Shown: positions 34,465-46,095 of the stretch, in pieces
How the letters are laid out: every line of letters begins with the position of its first letter
Position numbering within the stretch: the stretch's first letter is position 1
NCBI GenBank assembly: GCA_037044905.1
Contig: JBAOKB010000020.1
Span: 558,001 to 622,000 of the forward strand
Direction: 5' to 3'
Length of the DNA stretch: 64,000 nt
DNA from: Hortaea werneckii
Taxonomy: Eukaryota; Ascomycota; Dothideomycetes; Mycosphaerellales; Teratosphaeriaceae
Notes under the pieces: model-generated
Seen by the model: the letters and a program-made list of their open reading frames with translations, nothing else
What the model was told of the DNA's origin: nothing
Database searches by the model: none
Translations under genes and position numbers: made by a program

Positions 34465-35086
34465 GTTCTCGTTCAAGCGGAAGGTACAGGCAAGGTGTAG
34501 GAGGTCATGGAGTGAACATGTGTGAGTGCGCTGATCGCGCGACTGAGCAGTTGTCGGCAGTGGCAATCAGGGTGTTTACTGATCGGTATCAAAAATGGTC
34601 TTGAAGGGAAGCGGGCAAGCTCGACGAGTAGGATTATTGACGACGTCGTGGATGTTTCACTAAACTCTTGCCAGCCTGGGTCGAAGCTCAAGTTTGAAGG
34701 AGGCAACTTCGGATGACGTAAGGCGGCACCTCAATCGATACGCGAGAGAAAGCAGCCACGGACAAACGGTGAAATGGCAAAGAGCGTATGAGGGAGGCAT
34801 CTGACATGTGCGAGAAGACTAAGACGCCGTACGAGAGGTGTGGGAAGCAAAATGCTTCAAGACATTGGCCAGCTCTTTGCCAGGCTTCATGCGGAATGTC
34901 CGGGCGAGCTTTGTCCGACCTCTGCGTTCCAGCAGGCCGAGGAAAGAGATAGAGTCATGCGCTGAAAACAAATCGTACACGTCTACCCGCTCCTCTATCC
35001 CTTGCTCTCAGTCAGGCTCGTCTTCAGCCATCATGAATTTCGTTCTGAACTGCGCCTGTTCCGCCTCCAACATTTTCAGTCGTCCT
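34465..35086. other. UBR1 promoter and leader / QCR9 3' flank
   Basis: Between two tandem minus-strand genes. Apart from the small upstream ORF at 34473-34508 I see no coding sequence. Confidence 0.55.
34473..34508 (-). other. Upstream ORF in the UBR1 leader
   Basis: An ATG at 34508 opens an 11-codon frame (MTSYTLPVPSA) that stops eight bases before the main ATG. If the leader extends this far, the uORF would have to be read through or bypassed and could lower UBR1 translation. Transcript start is unknown. Confidence 0.4.
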
Positions 35087-35476
35087 CTACTCGTCGCTTG
35101 CTTCCATGTACCGCTGCTTAATGTCCTTCCATTGCCGCTGGATTGTCCGTCAGCGTGCCGTTCCCTATAACGCGCCCAAGTTCCCTCGCAACTTACGCCC
35201 TTGTTGATTGAATCCCAGATGCTGTTCGCGCCAGTCTCGAATGCACTGTCCTTGGATTAGTTCCTTATGCTCTTTCGTGCCCGATCACTGCAGCTAAGGC
35301 AATCCTTACATCTCCGTAGCAAAAGCACCGACGAAGATCGTGGCCAGGAAAGTGGTGTTGCGCTTCACGATCGAGCTATGTCGTGTATTAGCCTTTGCGT
35401 CCTTTCTTTCGCGTTCACATCCTCCTTCTTATTTCGAGGGTTCGGCGTACCCGTAGAGAGAGGAGAGGAAACCCAT
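35087..35476 (-). CDS. QCR9: Cytochrome bc1 complex subunit 9
   Basis: Four small exons on the minus strand: 35476-35451, 35375-35310, 35245-35197 and 35137-35087, encoding 63 residues, as expected for the family (56-66). Exon 1 encodes MGFLSSLYG. The joins give SIVKRNTTFLATIFVGAFAT, then EIAFETGANSIWDSINKG, then RQWKDIKQRYMEASDE. The middle contains the single membrane helix. Qcr9 is a small subunit of mitochondrial complex III that sits next to the Rieske protein and cytochrome c1. Introns are 75, 64 and 58 bp with good splice signals. No single ORF in the region exceeds a few tens of codons, so the gene is easily missed. A CCAAT box lies in the upstream region. Confidence 0.93.
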
Positions 35477-35998
35477 TTTGGCGCGTATGCGGAGAGGGCT
35501 AGAAGGGGATCGTTTCTGGGTGTGTCGGCTGTAGGACTGTGCAGTTGGAGGCCGACCGAGTGTATGGTATGGTATGGGCGAGTTGGATGATCGGGGGTGA
35601 GGATTGCCTTCGCCGTGATTGGTCAAGCGGGCTCGGGTGGTGAGCCCGCCGCAAGACCTGACCTGAGTGACTGATGTTGAGCCTGAGGCACTCCGCCAGC
35701 GCCGGCCGATTGCGGGGAGTCACCTCCCGTCCACTACTGGCTGACATGCGGCGCTCTGCCGATAGAGTCAAGTTGCGACCAAGCAAAGCAGCAACATTAA
35801 GACCTCAAGACACCAACTTCAGGTAGGTGGTGTTCGCAGCCACTCACACTCCTTTCCACACAGCGACTATTCGCCAGAGGTTGGCGACCGGAACCTTGGT
35901 CTTCTCTTCGGATCCATCTTGACGGCGCCTCTCTAAATTGGAACACATTCATACCGGACGACAATCTTGGCCATTCACCACACTTTGCTCCCAACGCG
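35477..35998. promoter_or_regulatory. Divergent promoter QCR9 / PYM
   Basis: These 522 bp separate two start codons pointing apart. It has a CCAAT box facing QCR9 (35618-35622) and no supported ORF. Confidence 0.5.
35618..35622 (-). promoter_or_regulatory. CCAAT box upstream of QCR9
   Basis: CCAAT on the QCR9 strand, 142-146 bp upstream of its ATG. CCAAT is bound by the HAP complex, which activates respiratory genes in fungi; the placement fits that role but is short enough to occur by chance. Confidence 0.35.
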
Positions 35999-36643
35999 AT
36001 GCCCCCCAAGTCCGCAAATACCGCCAACTCGGGCATTCGCCAGCTTGCGACTGGGGAGTCAGTCATACCATCATCTACCCGCGCAGATGGCTCCGTACGA
36101 AAGGAAATCAAGGTGAAGCCTGGGTACAAACCCCCGGAGGATGTCGAGCTCTACAAGAATCGCACAGCTGAAGCATGGAAGAACCGTGGCAAAGCCGGCG
36201 TGCCGGGCGCTGAGAAAGTGCAGGCTGGAGGGGAACAAGCGTCAACGAATAAGAACGCCAAGCGACGAGAAGCTCGGAAGAAAGCTGCTGCTGCTGCGGG
36301 CGCTGGATCAGACGAGACATCCAAGGCTACAAACGGCGATGTGAAGCCAGAAGGCAAGACCAACGGCGCGTCAGATACCCAACCCCCCTTGGATCCCGAG
36401 GCAGAGGCCGCGAAGGAAGCGAGGAAGCTGGCGAAGAAATTGCGGCAGGCTAAAGAACTCAAGGACAAGAACCAGCAAGGCGGCGATCTGTTACCAGAGC
36501 AGTTTGCGAAGGTCACCAAAATCCAGGAGCTCATCCGCCAGTTGGATGCACTTGGATTCGATACCGAGGGCGAAAAGAAGGACGGAGACGCTAGCGCAGC
36601 AGGAACGACCCAGAAGCAGGGCGCAGAAAACAGTGCGGGCTGA
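35999..36643 (+). CDS. Partner of Y14-Mago (PYM/WIBG) homologue
   Basis: A single exon of 214 residues. The N-terminal Mago-binding segment is at residues 14-55 (RQLATGESVIPSSTRADGSV, then RKEIKVKPGYKPPEDVELYK). It corresponds to the I-x-S-T-x-R-P-D-G-(T/S)-x-R-K pattern of PYM. The rest is highly charged, with a Lys/Arg/Ala-rich helix (about 82-102) and a coiled coil near 140-185. PYM removes exon junction complexes from spliced mRNAs during translation and binds the 40S subunit. Its presence fits the intron-bearing genes of this genome. Confidence 0.86.
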   Translation: MPPKSANTANSGIRQLATGESVIPSSTRADGSVRKEIKVKPGYKPPEDVELYKNRTAEAWKNRGKAGVPGAEKVQAGGEQASTNKNAKRREARKKAAAAAGAGSDETSKATNGDVKPEGKTNGASDTQPPLDPEAEAAKEARKLAKKLRQAKELKDKNQQGGDLLPEQFAKVTKIQELIRQLDALGFDTEGEKKDGDASAAGTTQKQGAENSAG

Positions 36644-37330
36644 TACAGTGCACTGAGCTACGTCCAGCATGTTTGCAGTATGCAAGAAGGATTACGACTT
36701 GAGAATCAGGGTCTCGGAAGGGCGAACTGGACACACGCCGGCATGCCGTATTTTCAATTCCGGTCAATTAAACTCCAGGTTCAAATGACGGAAACGCCAT
36801 GGGATCTGCGTCGGGATCGGCCAAGCGTCCAGCAGATCGACGTATACGCCGAGTACCGCAAGTAGCAGCACTGTGTTTTGCTGCAACGTGGACGCGAATG
36901 AAGCCCGCTAGCAAGCTCAAAAGGCCAGAATACATTGATCAGCTACAAGATTCATCCTTGAGAGCGAGACATTTTGAGCTGGCCCTTTGCAAGGAACAAT
37001 CAGCAGAGGTGGCCTTGCCGGGCTGAGGATCTGTTACGTTCAAAATGATGAGAGATCCACCGGACAGACTACACAGCCATGACGTAGCAAGCAACTTCGC
37101 AATCAAGGGGCGATCATGACTCAAACTAAAAAGTTGAGGAGCTTTTACAGTCTGAACAGGTCGCACTCAGCTTATTAACGAAGGAAAGACGTATGATTTC
37201 ATACCAATGATAAAACGGCCACTCCTCAGCATGTATCAAGTCTACTCTACTTCCGGACCGCCTACCTCCCCATGGCATCTCGACCTTCAAACAGCGGCTT
37301 CATTGGCAGCCAACCGCGCCGAGAGATCTC
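36644..37330. other. Convergent intergenic region
   Basis: Between the PYM stop (+) and the GH105 stop (-). No ORF is convincing and I see no repeats. Confidence 0.5.
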
Positions 37331-38577
37331 CTACGCGTTGCAGGCTTCGTGTAGTGCAGGTTGGCTGGCAAGCATGAATGGTCCAACACCCTTGTAGTCG
37401 TTCGTGGCGAGCGGCACGCCGATGTAGTACTATCCGACCGGTCAGCTCTGGCCCTTACCGAAGCTCAAATACGGCAAAAATCTTACCTCGTAGGTTCCAT
37501 TACCACTCAAACTCCCCACGGACACCGTGCCCTCCCAGCGCAACGTTCCGTTGGCGTTCGTCTCTACAAAGCGGTCCGTAAGCAGATCATATCCGGTTCC
37601 AGCCGCGTCGCAGAAGTCGTCCGCCTCGAGATAACCATCGTGCACGCCCTTCAGCATGCCATATGTGAACATCGCCGTAGCCGAGCTCTCAATGTAGTTG
37701 CCCTCCGCGCCCGGGAAGGGCTGGTTCTGGATCAACCACCACCCGCCGGTTTCATTGTCTTGGTGTGCTTTGAGCGAGGCAGCGAGCGTGGTGTAGTACT
37801 TCTGCAGCCGCGCCTTCGCCGGATGGTCCGCAGGGAAGATGGGGAAAGTCTCCAGCAGCGAAATGAAATACCATCCTACGGCTCTCGTCCAGACATTAGG
37901 CGCGGCTCCCGTGTAAGGGTCCGCCCAGACCTTCGATTTGCTCTCGTCGTATCCGTGCACGAGCAGACCGGTGGTGTCGTCACGGCAGTGCTCTTCGATC
38001 AAGTCGAACTGCAAAGCGATGTCGTCCCATGCGGTCGTGTTGTCGCAGTCGACATAGCCGTCCATCGCGCATAGAACGAGTCCGCCATGAAGATCCCATC
38101 CAACCACATCTGGTCCTCGTAGAGGGGGCTACGGTGCCAGAACCCGCCGGCGTCGTTCCGCGGGTGGCGATCCAGTTGCCTCCTGACGATCTCGGCGGCG
38201 CTTTTGTACTTCTCCTCCCCGGTCCGGTCGTACCACCAAAGGAAGTTGTTGGCCATGCGGTAGTCGTCGAGGCTGTAGTAGGTGTAGTTCCAGTCGTTGA
38301 TAGTTCCGTTGGGCAGCACCACTTCCCCGTCAATCTGATCCCGGTACCAGTCCACGTAGGTTTGGTTGTGCGTCGCTGCAATCGCGGCCTCGTAGCCGTA
38401 ATACAGCACCGAAGTGGTGTAGTGGTAGTTCTTCTCCACGCCGTACTGGATGAACGAGTCGGCGGTCAACTTCAAGTAGTCGGCCGGTGAAAGGGTAGTA
38501 TTGGTAGATGTGCCGGTTGGTGCTGCGGCTCCTAGACCAGGAGCGGCGAGCGCCGCAATGAAAACCTGATTCCTCAT
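37331..38577 (-). pseudogene. GH105 unsaturated glycuronyl hydrolase, frameshifted
   Basis: On the minus strand the gene reads from ATG 38577 with a signal peptide (MRNQVFIAALAAPGLGAAAP). The GH105 core follows: SVLYYGYEAAIAATHNQTYV, then FWHRSPLYEDQMWLDGIFMA. At about 38060 the frame slips. The peptide SFYARWTA can only continue into YVDCDNTTAWDDIALQFDLI by adding one base. From there the frame is open to a donor at 37486 (57-bp intron), and a last exon 37429-37331 ends YYIGVPLATNDYKGVGPFML plus 13 residues. Without the slip the protein would have 396 residues, the family's usual size. GH105 enzymes remove the unsaturated uronic acid left by pectin or rhamnogalacturonan lyases. No intron can explain the slip. 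It is either a disabling mutation or an assembly error; everything else looks intact. Confidence 0.85.
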
Positions 38578-41500
38578 ATTCTCAAGAAGATCGAAGGCGG
38601 GTTTTACAGATTAGTTTTTGTGGACAAAGAAGATGTAGATATCGGCTACCTTTCCCAACCTACCATGCGGTACTTTATAGATTCCCATCGAACGCGCCAA
38701 TCCATACTCCGAATAGCACTAGCATGTTCCCACTATGCACCATGCGACGCATTCGCCATGCGGATGGACAGGAATCGCATGAACAAGTTTCTCCGGCACG
38801 GAAGAATCAAGTCCCATTTGATGCCAAGGAGCTTTGGATGGGGAAAAGGGTGAGGAGAAGAGGAGATGGGAGGGGAAGAAATGCCAAGGCAGGACTTTCC
38901 CAGTTTGATACGTCGGCGGCAGATCCGCTTTTTTGTGGTATGCAGAGGCTGTTTGGACGGCTTTCTTACCCCTGCTTTTCTCTCCCTATCCTTTCTTTGA
39001 GGTAATATTTTCTTCCGGTACCCAAGGAGAGTCAAGCTGTTGAAACCCGACCTTGAAGCTCTCGTTGATGACAGTCACTTGTTGCAGGAAGCAGGCGGAT
39101 ACATAGTATGCTAAAGCATCCGGTCGACTGCACACAGAAGATGAAGCCGGTCTTATGGTGCCCAACAGTAACCGGAAGGGCCGCGTGATGACTTAAGGAA
39201 CGACTACGAATAGGAGGATCCTACTATGTACGTACTGACCAAAAGCCGAGGAGCGCGCTTCTCCGAGGCGGGTTTGCACAAATACAATAATATCTTCTTA
39301 GGACCTCCCAGCCTTGTCCTGCCTTGAGTTTTCGACGCTGAATGGACAAGGCCGCCGAACTCCCTGGGAGTGATTGAAGATGCAGGACGACAGTCTGCCA
39401 CGTATGCCACTGCGTGCCTACGTTTGATAAGGTAGCAACGATGCTCAAGGTCAAGTATGTGTCAATTGGTAGGAGTAGGGTCTGACAAAGAGGCCCTCCC
39501 CTGCCCAGCCGCAGGTGTGGTAAAATGCCGAAGGCTGGGACTGCCGACTCTTTTCTTACTATTGCAAGGGGAGCCTGTACTGTCTCAACTTCTACGCAAA
39601 TGTTTTTTTCGGAATAAGGTCACGATTGCTTCCCAGGCAAGCATCTCATACTCCAAGGATTATTGAAGTCGAGTGCTTGTGTCTTCAGGGAAGGACCTGG
39701 GAGAGCGGGCACCTGTGACGTGATTTTGGCTCTGAAACAAATTCATGATGCATGGGTCAGTGCAAGTCCTGAAGAAGGCTTGTTCGCAGTCGCATCAGCG
39801 CCGGACAGAGGTGAAGACCGTCTCAGGCGGACACGGCAGGTATATCGTGCACCACTGTGAGGTAAACGGCTGGGCTGTCGCGAATATATTAGACATCGAT
39901 GATTGTGGATGACTTCTTAGGACGACGGTAGGTGAGCTTCACCGATCGCGGCGCCTGTCTCTCGCCAGCATGCGGCGCATCAATGATCGTCTCCGCCGGT
40001 CTCGTCTTGGTCGGGACATGTTCTTCGTGAACACCGGTGGTGAAGACGCAATCGCAGCTCACCGCTGTTGATACGTCCCCCGGCATGAAGTGCAGAACGC
40101 GTTCGGCCGGCGTCGTATTTACCAGACACAAATTTTACCATTGGCTGGCGGGGTCGATGATCTGCAATAGCACGCTGCAGTAGTTCCTTCCTATGCGTGT
40201 GCCGAGGGCAGCAGCTATTCAGCACCCGCGATTCTGGCGGATAAGGGTGGGAAAGAAAGGCTGATGTGACGAAACGGTTTCATGACATGGCCGATCGATT
40301 TTAATATCACCACCACTGCATACGAGTCGTGTCGTGGAGGTTGGAGTTCATATGGGGTTATCACGGTCTTTCGTACCCAGTCATCTCTCCGCCGTACGGT
40401 CAGGGGTTGGAGCGGCGCGAGGACGCATGTGCGTTAGTCGGTCCAAGCTGCGGACCCTTGCGATGCGTGCGATCTCGAAAAGAGCAGAGGGCGCGTGTTC
40501 CAGCTACATAGGACAGGTAGCAAGAAATTGACGGCAGCGGAGAGGCTGCGTAGACAGTCGCAAACAGAGAGGATTGACAATACTGTACGTCTGCTTCCGC
40601 ATCCCCGATACGTTGCATACTTGATCGTCGAGAGTTCTGAGCTGTTGTATGCAACGGCGCTCGGAGGCAGCCTGGAGGAATGGGAAGACTGAATAGTGGA
40701 TAAACTCTACGCTTGGGCCGGCCTCGGGACGCGGCCAGGGCGGAGAGCGGCCACGGGTGGACTGCTGACCCCTGTCGTCTCGTCCCTGAATTGGAATGGC
40801 CTCTTTCGCAACCCTGAGAGCGCAGGCGAGCGTAGTCGTTGTTGGAGGTGGTAGTCGTGGTTAGCAGTCGCAGCACTACCAACGACGGTGACGATCCGAC
40901 GACCTCCCATTCATCTTCTCCACTCAACAACGACCCATTCTCGCCACGCCCGCGCAAGCAGACGACGCGCATTCGAAAACACGGCCGCAATTGCACGCTC
41001 GACCTCCTGTCCCCGTGGTACGGACCCATCAGTTGTTGTTTCTGCTAAGCATTCCGGACTCTGGACCCGGAAGCAGTGAGCTACCTCCCGACTCACTCTG
41101 CGACGAGATTGGTGCCTGGACCTTCTGCCATTGCTCGCGCTTCTGCTCACCAACGTCTTCTTCCTCCAACCCTGGATCGGACAGGGGCTCTGTGGTGGTC
41201 GATAGCGCGGGTTAAACCCCCGGCCAGTCAGTGCGCTTCTGGATGGAAGGTGGCATTTGGCAGGGACCAGTACAGAGGACATGAGACATAGATAAAAGGG
41301 GACTGTATCGGGCAACACGGTGGCACACACATCGAGAGCCTCCCAGATTCGGTTTCACGGCTGCGGCTGCACTGCACGGAAGGCCGCATCACGTACCCGC
41401 TGTCCCACTGTCCCACAGCGCTGGCGATCAGGCACGTTGGTCGACGTCCGTCATACATTGCCCACGCAGTATCCAACGGCTCTGGCGCATCAGACCGCGC

Positions 41501-41619
41501 ACTCGCGCGCAAGACGTGGTTCGCGGTTAGTTGCTGGCGCATGAGACGGCATAACGTGCTTCTGGGCGCACAATCGCCGCCGGCATAGGGCTGTCTCTGC
41601 CGCAAAACACTGAAGCGTG
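38578..41619. other. Gene-poor 3-kb region
   Basis: Contains the promoters of the GH105 gene (leftwards) and the 989-residue gene (rightwards). Many short ORFs exist, none with splice or family support. One minus-strand stretch at 39889-40131 looks weakly coding and is listed in the findings. No repeats or RNA genes were seen. Confidence 0.5.
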
Positions 41620-44600
41620 ATGATGCATGGCCCGTCCGCCTCTGTCTCAGTCCCCAGCAACGGCGGCAACATCGTGTCTCCTGCCTCCGCGCGAACGCAG
41701 CACTACGCTCGCCGGTCCTCGCGCTCGAATTCCTTATCATCATCCTCAGTGTCAACCATCAAGCGGACGGGCTCGCTCAGCTCGTCAAGTACTGGAGCGA
41801 GGGCATCAGCTGTGCCAATGAGATCGCAGAGTCCAAGTGACAATGCCTTGATTGCACTGCGGGTCGGCCGAGATCGCGTGCCACAGGACTTCAAGCGCAG
41901 AAGGAGCCTGGCCGTTGAAGCAACTCACCATGGCGAGAACGAAGGTCTAGGGAATCTCAACAGATGGTCTCAATCTACTGATTCGAGCGCCGCCTCGAAC
42001 GGCAATACAAGACAGAGTCGAGCAGGCAGCGTGGCAGGGTTGACAGGGCTTGCAGAGCACCAATTCTCGCCTCAGAAGCGCAACACAGTCGTACATGATC
42101 GCTCACCAAGGTCGAGTCCTCATAGAAGACCGCCATCATCGCGTCAATTTGATGTGCATCAGCCATCGCCTGAATCAAGCCCCGAAGCGTCTCGCCGCCG
42201 GAAATCGCGTCCAAACTTCTACATGAACTCCTTGACCGCCTTGCCTCCTCTACATACGACACCGGCTCTTACTAACGAAGACACCGAGTCTCCGTCCACT
42301 ACCCAGACCGTAGCTACCCCTTCGACGCAGAGCTCCTACGCTCAGGACTACTTTGGGGTCGATGATAGCATTTCACCGAGGAATACGGCCAAGAACAAGA
42401 AGCCCGTCTTTTCTCGTAATCACACAGCACCGATGGCCGCTCTGAACGCACATATGACCCCGGGACCGGAGGCGCATCCACATGAAAACTTGAGGAGGAG
42501 CAATACGTATGAAATGCGCGAGCATGGTTCCAGACAGGTTTCAGACGGAAATCAGAGACGGTATAGGAAATCCTGACCCTGATTTTGATGTCGCTTTCGA
42601 TGCTGCAGTGGAGGCTGCATACAACGAAGGCTTCGAGCCGGATCTTGAGGCGCGGCGTAAAAGGGCAACCGCCATCAAACATGGGCCAAAAGAATCGTTG
42701 CAGGTGCCAGATGGCGATGTGAAAGAGCTCGCATCGTCCCAAAATGCGTATCATGCGTCTTTCGATTCCGGGATGGACGATGAGGAAGAGGAGCGACTAC
42801 TCGACGAGATCACCTCGGACTATGCTCAGGGCTTCAACTTCGATCTTTCAAGCAAGTCCGCTCTCCCACGGCAGTCTGACTCAAGTGGCTACTCAAGGAG
42901 CACATGGCAAAGCTCTCAAGCATCTGTTGACCGTAATACTGCTGCCACATCTCTTTCTACGGTCGCTGAGGATCTACTGCCCCCTGACGAACATGAGCGG
43001 AAGCCTTCAGAGACGCCCTCTTCCACTGGCACTTTACGAACCGATCTTCCTCCGCCTTCGGCGCCTCCAGCCAGCGGCTTGCCTCTGATCCCTAGCATGA
43101 GCGGCAATCGTCTGTCAGGTGTGAGAAGTCGACGAATGTCTGGTCATTCAAACCCTAAGCCGCTCAAGATTGAGACAAGCGCAAAGAGTGATGGAAGAAA
43201 GCGTGCTTCGACAATCCATCATTCCCCAAGTCCCAAGAGATTTGAGGACGAGCCGAGAACAGGTCTTGATAGGGACTTTTCTGCAGGCTTGACATTGGCT
43301 CCTACTCAGTCCGACACGATGCACAACATCATTCTGACAAGCCCTCCCTCGCTCGATATCGGGTCTGCTGTGTCTGGTGAGACACGTCCACAGACATCCG
43401 TTGCTCACGAGCAGCGAAGAAGTCTTGATGAATCCCCAGGGGAGCTGCGGTCGGCAAAACCAAACCTGTTCAGGAAGAACAAGTCTTCTGTCAGTCTTCG
43501 CGAGGACAGAGTGCTGCTGTCATCGATGGACGAGGCCACGCCGTCAATCACAACACCCATGAGCTCGACGTTCATGAACATTGCTAATAAGCGTAGTCAT
43601 GACCCTTTGACATCTCAACGAGCCAAGTTCCCATCCCTAGACCCTGGCTATGGTGGCGTGCTGAACTCGGGTGGTGCGTACCTATTTGACACGTCACTCG
43701 CGAATGAAGCGCCGCCCACCTCGCCTCGCTCGCCTACTACGCCTGCCCAGCCAGCTGAGCTCGAGGCTTGTCCGGAATCCTTCCTGCTGCGTCCGTTCTG
43801 GCTGATGAGAGCGCTTGCGTCTACGCTGATCCACCCGAAAGGTGGCTTCGTCACCACAAAGCTCTTCATTCCCCGCGAGGTCTGGCAGACGCGAGGTGTG
43901 AAACTCAAGGCGGTAGAGGACAAGGTCGCGAACTGTGACCTGCTCACCGCTGCCCTAGGTCGCTTAGCTGGCGTTGATACCTTTGATGCAGACGCTGTCA
44001 TGGAAGAGCTGCAAAGCTTTGAAGAAGTTATGGAGCGCACGCAGGGAGCCCTGGCCAAGAAACTGGGAAGCGACGTCGGATTACAAGGGGTCTCGACACT
44101 CTTCAAGGAGGCAGCCGCCGCAGGCAGTACATCGGCTACGGGTACCGGTCAGACTGCGGAGGCCGCCTCTGGAACAGACAAAGCGGCCAAGAGCAAAGAA
44201 GGCAAGAGCTACTTGAATTCCTGGCGCAAGCTCCGCAACAAGAGCTCCGGTACGCCTTTAACGAGCTCGCAAGTAGGCAAAGCGGCGGCAGAGAAAGAGT
44301 CGCCAAGCATGGCGTCGGTGCCCATGACCAGCTTCGTACCCATAGAGCGACGAGGCAACAAGAAAGATGTGCGCAATCTGGCCTTCGATGGTCCGCAGAA
44401 AGAGTACATGGGTTCGTTAGCGAGGCTATTCGAAGGCGCACAGGTGCTCGGTAAGTCACTCATCCCGCATCGCTACCGTACAGGCTGTCTCACCCTTCGG
44501 CCGCTTGGGCACCCTACGCTCGCGTGCGTAATGGGGCCACTCCCAAGGGCGGTGACAGCTGTAACAGACGGCCCCTCCCCACCCACGTGTACAGACAGCT

Positions 44601-44867
44601 AGGGACCAGGGCTGTTAAGCAATCTAGTAGGGCAGATAGGAAAAGGCTCGCTTGCTAACGCTTAGTCAAATTCGTGCAGATCACATTGCGCGCCAAGTCG
44701 AGGATCCGGGGCTTAAGCACTCCTCGCCTACGCACGTCGGACTGGAGCTCAGCATTCGGCACGCAGCCGAGTTCTTCGGTTTCTACATCTGCCGCTTCGT
44801 CCTCGCCGATCTGGGCGTGCTGTTGGACAAATATGTCAAGCGAGGCACCGAGTGGGTGCTTTCCTAA
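41620..44867 (+). CDS. Conserved filamentous-fungal protein, function unknown
   Basis: Three exons, 41620-42506, 42556-44450 and 44680-44867, give 989 residues. The last intron is 229 bp with the branch site gctaacg. Its use restores AQVLDHIARQVEDPGLKHSS in place of a stop. The first intron is only 49 bp and is proposed because it reconnects two overlapping frames. Residues 1-290 are Ser-rich and probably disordered. A short acidic helix follows (PDPDFDVAFDAAVEAAYNEG). The conserved globular part begins near residue 710 (FLLRPFWLMRALASTLIHPK, GGFVTTKLFIPREVWQ) and runs to the end (AAEFFGFYICRFVLADLGVL). I recognise the layout as a conserved ascomycete family but cannot give a function. No signal peptide or membrane segment is seen. 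Confidence 0.75.
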
Positions 44868-45442
44868 CAAGCCCGGCCGGCTGGCCGGGGGGTAAGTGAG
44901 GTGGTGGTGACAGGTGTGGGTTTTCGAATGATTTGCAGCCAGGGCCTCGGCAGGTTAAGCGAGCGACCGCCCCGCGATTAGAGCGGCTTTACCCAAGCGA
45001 TGCCTGGGCTTGGAGTGTCCCCTCGTGTTACAGCGAGGGAAATGTCGGGACGTTGAGATGCACGAATATACTACTGTTGCGCCCCGTTTGTCGTGAGGAG
45101 CTTCTGATTTAGGGGGCCGGGTTTGGGGGGAATTGTGTGTTTTTTTGGGAATTTGCGACGATATCCACCTTCGCTAGTGTTTTTTGTTGAGATGGATTGG
45201 GGGTCGGTCTTTAGAGACAGGAAAGGAGGCAAAACCAGTTTGCCCAAGCACGATTATAGGCTGTATATCAATAGAACGATTATCTAGAACGCGATCTCAT
45301 CAGATCATGCCTGCATAGGTCGCCAGGACCGGGTATCAAATGTTGTATAGGGTTGTGTCGCGCTGCTGTCTCGTGCGACATTTGTCGTCGTCGTCATCTA
45401 TCTGCCTAGGGTGTTCTTCAAATCCGCCTAAAAGCCAGTTCT
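44868..45442. other. Convergent intergenic region
   Basis: Between two convergent genes. It has G-rich and T-rich runs (45110-45190) but no ORF I can support. Confidence 0.5.
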
Positions 45443-46095
45443 TCACCATCCTGGGAAGGTGATGTTGGCTGACCAGACGCTTTGGGCGCGGGTAATAGCA
45501 CTGCCAGCAGTGATCGTTCTTATCATCGAACTCCTCGAAATCAGGTCGAGCGAGCCCAGGCGCAGTCCATAGATCTGATCTCAAGGTATTAGTGTCTCCC
45601 GCATGGCATATGCGGCGAAGATGGACGTACGTGGACTGCGGTCGCCAAGCTGTTGAGCGTGAAGTAGACCGGCCAATTGGGCTCGTCGTGAGGATTGTCG
45701 CCGCGTCGAATGATGACTTCGGATAGAGTGACAAGGCTGCTGGCGTAATCGAAGTATACATCGTCCATGGCTGGATGAGATGCGGGCTCACGACCCTGTT
45801 CGGCCTGCAACACCTGGTGAGTCTGAGACCTAACAGAGCGCAGCGAGCGCAGGTAGAGTCGGCATACGTTGCTTGCGTTCAGGTTCGCTGTCGAAGCGCC
45901 GATCTGATACCCGATCGCCTGCAACGTCTCGGACGTGTTGAGGTTTGGCGTCTGGCTGATGCTGGCATTGAGCATCGTGGCTGCGCTTTCGCTCGCCGCT
46001 AGCAGCTGCTTCGTATCCTCGAATGGCGCACTGCGTGCGGTCGTGAGTGCTGCGGAGAGCGCAGAGAGCACAGCAATCGGGCTGCGGAGCTGCAT
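45443..46095 (-). CDS. Small secreted protein, function unknown
   Basis: Two exons on the minus strand, 46095-45631 and 45574-45443, joined by a 56-bp intron (GTACGT...ATCAG), give 198 residues. Residues 1 to about 22 are a signal peptide (MQLRSPIAVLSALSAALTTA). The mature part is helical, with three or more N-glycosylation sites (NAS, NTS, NIT) and very few cysteines. The second exon reads IYGLRLGSLDLISRSSMIRT and ends VWSANITFPGW. A different acceptor phase would give an acidic, Cys-containing tail; the chosen one needs only the standard donor and matches the composition of exon 1. I do not recognise a family. Secretion is the only property the sequence supports. Confidence 0.6.

Noticed and set aside
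40400..41029. 209-residue minus-strand open frame
   Set aside because: Basic, low-complexity peptide with no start context, domain or splice support; the region's GC bias opens frames by chance.
41228..41755. 175-residue minus-strand open frame overlapping the start of the 989-residue gene
   Set aside because: Antisense shadow of real coding sequence at its 5' end and no recognisable feature elsewhere.
45336..45791. Alternative last exon for the small secreted protein, with a His/Asp-rich tail
   Set aside because: Reaching this frame needs a poor donor (GTCCAT) in place of GTACGT; the other join uses standard signals and gives a more consistent protein.
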